A stretch of DNA of 64,000 bases from Egibacter sp. (GTDB lineage Bacteria > Actinomycetota > Nitriliruptoria > Euzebyales > Egibacteraceae). The stretch spans positions 1-64,000 of the forward strand of contig PWFH01000148.1 of assembly GCA_003553795.1 (NCBI GenBank), given 5' to 3'. The notes beneath the pieces were generated by a model. The model made no database searches, was not told where the DNA came from, and worked only from the letters and a program-made list of their open reading frames with translations. This document shows, one piece after another, positions 61,001 to 64,000 of the stretch. Each line of letters begins with the position of its first letter. Position 1 is the first letter of the stretch. The translations under genes were made by a program, and so were the position numbers.

Positions 61001-61717
61001 GTGGTCGAGGTCATCGCCCTCGACGGCGACGACACCCTGTGGCACTCCGAGGGCGGCTTCGCCGAGGCCGGTGAGCGGCTCGCGGCGCTCCTCGAGCCCT
61101 GGGCCCCGCCGCAGACGGTCGACGAGCGCCTCTACCGCACGGAGTCGGCGAACCTGCCCTCGTTCGGCTACGGGGTGAAGGCCTTCACGCTGTCGATGGT
61201 CGAGACCGCCGTCGAGGTGTCGGGCGGGCAGGTGCCCGCGGCGACGATCGCCGAGATCGTCGCGCTCGGGCGGGCGCTGCTGCACGCCCCCGTCGAGCTC
61301 CTCGACGGCGTCGAGGAGGCCCTCGAGACGCTCGCCGGCGATTTCCGCCTCGTGCTCCTCACGAAGGGCGACCTCGTCCACCAGGAGCGCAAGATCGCCG
61401 ACTCCGGGCTCGCCGAGCACTTCGACCGCGTCGAGATCGTCTCCGAGAAGGACACCGCGACCTACGCCCGGCTCATCGCGAGCGAGGCCGTGGCCGCGCC
61501 GCGCTTCCTCATGGCCGGTAACTCGCTGCGCAGCGACGTGCTCCCTCCGCTCGACCTCGGCGCGCGTGCGGCGCACATCCCCTACGCGGTCACGTGGGTC
61601 CACGAGCAGGCCTGCCCCGAGGAGGCCGTGCGCCGCGGGGCGGTCGTGCTCGGCTCGCTCGCCGAGCTCCCACCGCTGGCCACACGCCTCGCCGCGGCCC
61701 CGACGAGCGCGGCCTGA
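61001..61717 (+). CDS. HAD family hydrolase
   Basis: A 238-residue phosphatase-like protein with the nucleophile motif ALDGDDTLW at the N-terminus, LLTKGD as motif II and MAGNSLRSDV as motif IV. The cap pattern resembles YjjG-like haloacid dehalogenases. Substrate unknown. GTG start lies 6 bases after the small membrane gene; the gene converges on GH32. Confidence 0.9.
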   Translation: MVEVIALDGDDTLWHSEGGFAEAGERLAALLEPWAPPQTVDERLYRTESANLPSFGYGVKAFTLSMVETAVEVSGGQVPAATIAEIVALGRALLHAPVELLDGVEEALETLAGDFRLVLLTKGDLVHQERKIADSGLAEHFDRVEIVSEKDTATYARLIASEAVAAPRFLMAGNSLRSDVLPPLDLGARAAHIPYAVTWVHEQACPEEAVRRGAVVLGSLAELPPLATRLAAAPTSAA

Positions 61718-61724
61718 GGTCGCC

Positions 61725-63161
61725 CTACGCCGGCGGCGTCGCCCCGCCCATCGTGTGGACGACGAGGCTCGCCCGCGTGGCCGGTGAGGCGGTGACCTCG
61801 AGGCCCTGGCTGTCGGCGCGGACGGGGTAGACCCGTGCGGTGAGCGGCTGGGCGCCGGCGAAGACCTCGACGATCGAGCGGTCGACGAGCACGCGCACCG
61901 CCAGGGGGCCCTCGGTGGCCACGAGCGGGGCGGTGACGACGTCGGCGGTGACGTCCTCGGCCCGGGAGGAGCGTCGGCGGTCGAGCTCGAGGCGGCCGGC
62001 GGCGCGGTCGATCGTCACCGTCGTCGCCTCCTCGCCGTCGGGGCTCGCGAGCAGGCGCAGCGCAGCGGCCTCCCCCCCGCCGGTGAGGGTGAGCTCGATG
62101 TCGAGCGCGTCGCCGGCGGTCGCAGCGCGCCACGAGCTCTCGACCGACGAGCCGTCGACGGGCAGCCGTCGCTGCCGCAGCCGCGCGAGCTCGGGCAGCG
62201 GGTCGAGCCGCGGCCAGCCGTCGGCGAGCGTGAGCACCCTGGCGGGGGTGAGCGTGCCCGACCAGCCGGCCCGGGCGGGCCCAGCCGGCCCGCGGGCCTC
62301 CTGCGACCAGCCCCACACGAGCCAGCGCCCGTCGTCGTCGAGGACGCACGGCGCGTACCAGTCGGGCCCGAGGTCGAGGCGGCGGGCGCGCTCGGGTCGC
62401 AGCGTCGCGCCGTCGAAGTCCCCGACGATGCCGATCGTGTGGTGGGTCGTCATGTCGCCGTCGTGGACGCTGACGAGGGCGAGGGCCCCGTCGGGCCCCT
62501 GCAGCAGCGAGGGGCACTCCCACATCCTGCCGGCCCACTCCCCGGCGACGTGCTCGCCCTCGCCGACGAGGGCGGCCCCGAGGTCCTCCCAGTGCCGCAG
62601 GTCCGGGGAGCGGAAGTGCAGCAGGGCACCGCCCCGGCCGACGATGCCGCTGCCGACGAGCTGGTGCCAGCCGTCCTCGACCCACCAGACGAACGGGTCG
62701 CGGAAGCCGGTGAGCCGCAGGCCCCGCGGTGGGGGCGTCACGGGGTTGCCCGCGGCCTTGGCCCAGTCGCGCAGCCCCGGATCGGTGCTCGTCGCCAGGC
62801 ACGTGGCCTGCCACTGCCCCGGGCCGACCGCTCCGCGCACGCCGGTGTAGAGCAGTGCCGCGCCCTCCTCGGTGACGACCCCGGAGCCGGAGAAGCAGCC
62901 GTCGGCGTCGGCCCCGTCGGCGTCGGGCGCGAGCGCCTCGGGCAGATAGCGCCAGTGCACGAGGTCGCGGCTGTCGACGTGGCCCCAGTGCGGACGGGCC
63001 CACTGCGTGCCGTGCGGGTTGTGCTGGTAGAAGAGGTGGTAGCGGCCCGCCCGGCGCAGCGCCCCGACGGGATCGTTGATCCAGCCGGCCGGGGCGGTGA
63101 GGTGGAAGCGCGGGCGGTGGCGGTCGCCCTCCGCCTCGGCGCCCCCCCGCGGTGGGCTCAC
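61725..63161 (-). CDS. Glycoside hydrolase family 32 (beta-fructofuranosidase/levanase type)
   Basis: Hydrolyses terminal fructose from sucrose or fructans. The 478-residue product has the nucleophile D30 in AGWINDPVG, the transition-state aspartate in FRDPFVWW and the acid/base glutamate in MWECPSLL, then a C-terminal beta-sandwich. No signal peptide is present, so it acts in the cytoplasm on imported oligosaccharides. Its GTG overlaps the permease stop (GTGA), tying it to a sugar ABC transporter. Confidence 0.93.
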   Translation of the reverse strand: MSPPRGGAEAEGDRHRPRFHLTAPAGWINDPVGALRRAGRYHLFYQHNPHGTQWARPHWGHVDSRDLVHWRYLPEALAPDADGADADGCFSGSGVVTEEGAALLYTGVRGAVGPGQWQATCLATSTDPGLRDWAKAAGNPVTPPPRGLRLTGFRDPFVWWVEDGWHQLVGSGIVGRGGALLHFRSPDLRHWEDLGAALVGEGEHVAGEWAGRMWECPSLLQGPDGALALVSVHDGDMTTHHTIGIVGDFDGATLRPERARRLDLGPDWYAPCVLDDDGRWLVWGWSQEARGPAGPARAGWSGTLTPARVLTLADGWPRLDPLPELARLRQRRLPVDGSSVESSWRAATAGDALDIELTLTGGGEAAALRLLASPDGEEATTVTIDRAAGRLELDRRRSSRAEDVTADVVTAPLVATEGPLAVRVLVDRSIVEVFAGAQPLTARVYPVRADSQGLEVTASPATRASLVVHTMGGATPPA

Positions 63162-64000
63162 CCCTTCACCCCGCTCGAGGCCACGCTCTGGACGAACCAG
63201 CGCTGGAAGGCGATGAAGACGATGAGCAGGGGGATCGTCATGAGGAAGGCGAAGGCCATGATGTCGCCCCAGCTGATCGGTGGCTGGGTGACGAAGACCG
63301 AGATGCCGAGGGGCAGGGGCCGCACGTCGGGGCCGCTCGTGACGAGCACCGGCCAGAGCAGCTGGCCCCAGGCGAAGAGGAAGCTCAGGATGCCCACCGT
63401 GGCGTAGGCGGGCTTGGCCAGCGGGACGCTCACGCGCAGGAAGGTCGTGAGCGGCCCCGCCCCGTCGACGCGCGCGGCCTCCTCGAGCTCGCGGGGGATC
63501 GCGAGGAAGAACGTGTAGAAGAGGTAGACGAAGAGTGGGTTGGCGATGAACGGCAGCACCTGCACGGTGTAGGTGTTGCGCAGGCCGACCTCCGACATCA
63601 TCCAGAGCAGCGGGATCGCGACGGCCTCGAGCGGGATGATCATGAGGGCGATGACGCCGAGGAGGATGAGCCGCGCGCCGCGGAAGGGCAGGCGCGCCAG
63701 GGCGTAGCCGAAGAGGCTGTTGACGACGAGTCCGATGCCGACGATCGCCGAGGAGATGATCACGGAGTTGACGAAGAGCGAGCCGAACCGCCCGCGCTCG
63801 AACGCCCCGACGAAGTTCTCGAGGGTCGCGTTGGTCGGCCAGAACGCGCGGATGGTGTTGCCCTCGGCGAGGACGAGCTCATCGGGCTTGAAGGCGCCGA
63901 CGACCATGTAGGCGAGCGGCACGAGGAAGAGCGCGGCGATGGCCGTGAGCAGGAGGTACATCGGCCAGGCGCGCTTCGTGAGGCGGTCGGTGCCGGCCAG
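63158..64000 (-). CDS. Sugar ABC transporter permease, MalG/CUT1 type (partial at window edge)
   Basis: At least 280 residues with about six membrane helices and the EAA loop EELEEAARVDGAGPLTTFLRVSVPLAKPA (shortened here), which docks the ATPase. ATG at 63961 could start a 267-residue protein, but the frame stays open to 64000 with a basic segment (TDRLTKRAWP) typical of a permease N-terminus, so the start probably lies beyond the window. The pairing with GH32 suggests import of a sucrose- or fructan-derived sugar. Confidence 0.9.
   Translation of the reverse strand: MAGTDRLTKRAWPMYLLLTAIAALFLVPLAYMVVGAFKPDELVLAEGNTIRAFWPTNATLENFVGAFERGRFGSLFVNSVIISSAIVGIGLVVNSLFGYALARLPFRGARLILLGVIALMIIPLEAVAIPLLWMMSEVGLRNTYTVQVLPFIANPLFVYLFYTFFLAIPRELEEAARVDGAGPLTTFLRVSVPLAKPAYATVGILSFLFAWGQLLWPVLVTSGPDVRPLPLGISVFVTQPPISWGDIMAFAFLMTIPLLIVFIAFQRWFVQSVASSGVKG

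Noticed and set aside
1-64000. tRNA, rRNA, CRISPR, insertion sequences, prophage
   Set aside because: No gap holds a cloverleaf, spaced direct repeats, transposase or integrase. Gaps are short and composition is uniform, so nothing suggests recent transfer.

Overview
The window is a very GC-rich stretch from an actinobacterial chromosome. The evidence is a complete division and cell-wall (dcw) cluster with SepF and DivIVA but no FtsA, a DUF3040 protein, a coproheme decarboxylase of the coproporphyrin route, a DnaE2 mutasome, SOS boxes of the TCGAAC-N4-GTTCGA type and many GTG starts. The MurE signature DNPR predicts meso-diaminopimelate peptidoglycan. The gene order fadD15-like, SRPBCC, ArsA-like, acyltransferase, DUF3040, mraZ to divIVA resembles, from memory, the Mycobacterium tuberculosis Rv2145c-Rv2187 region, with several insertions. 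A deep-branching class such as Nitriliruptoria is possible, but I cannot prove it.

Layout. 1-59 is the tail of an upstream gene with an SSB-like acidic tip. 275-13212 holds coproheme decarboxylase, acyl-CoA ligase, a rhomboid protease, two SRPBCC proteins, a zinc-ribbon membrane protein, an ArsA/Get3-like ATPase, a Vms1/eRF1-like protein, ROK glucokinase, a PlsC acyltransferase, threonine aldolase and an iron-sulfur photolyase. 13265-18608 holds a zinc-ribbon/discoidin-like protein with a short upstream ORF, a PASTA Ser/Thr kinase, a Tat thioredoxin-like lipoprotein and an osmolyte-type binding lipoprotein. 18639-30461 holds a LexA-controlled small gene, homodimeric pyruvate dehydrogenase E1, an ATP-grasp/CocE-type hydrolase pair and a LexA-controlled dnaE2-dinB operon. 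30564-36901 holds DUF3040, the moxR-DUF58-tgpA operon, a TetR regulator and an HNH endonuclease.

36902-54346 is the dcw cluster: mraZ, rsmH, ftsL, ftsI, murE, murF, mraY, murD, ftsW, murC, ftsQ, ftsZ, pgeF, yggS, sepF, yggT, divIVA, mostly with 4-base overlaps. murG is missing between ftsW and murC. The mraZ promoter carries four GTGGAG-like boxes at an exact 10-bp period, and two further pairs at the same period lie upstream in inverted orientation. ftsZ has its own promoter and a leader of about 200 nt with perfect inverted repeats.

54350-64000 holds two convergent, overlapping small genes, ileS on the minus strand, then yggU, a DksA/TraR zinc finger, lspA, rluD and a HAD hydrolase on the plus strand, and finally a minus-strand sugar operon (ABC permease plus GH32 fructosidase) that runs off the window.

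Main observations: a two-site LexA regulon covering a DUF6504-like gene and dnaE2-dinB, with both polymerases carrying a QLDLLG clamp-type motif; the extended MraZ-box array; the missing murG; recurrent leaderless promoters (TANNNT 6-10 nt before the start codon); and an uncharacterised ATP-grasp/hydrolase pair. I found no tRNA, rRNA, CRISPR array, insertion sequence or prophage.
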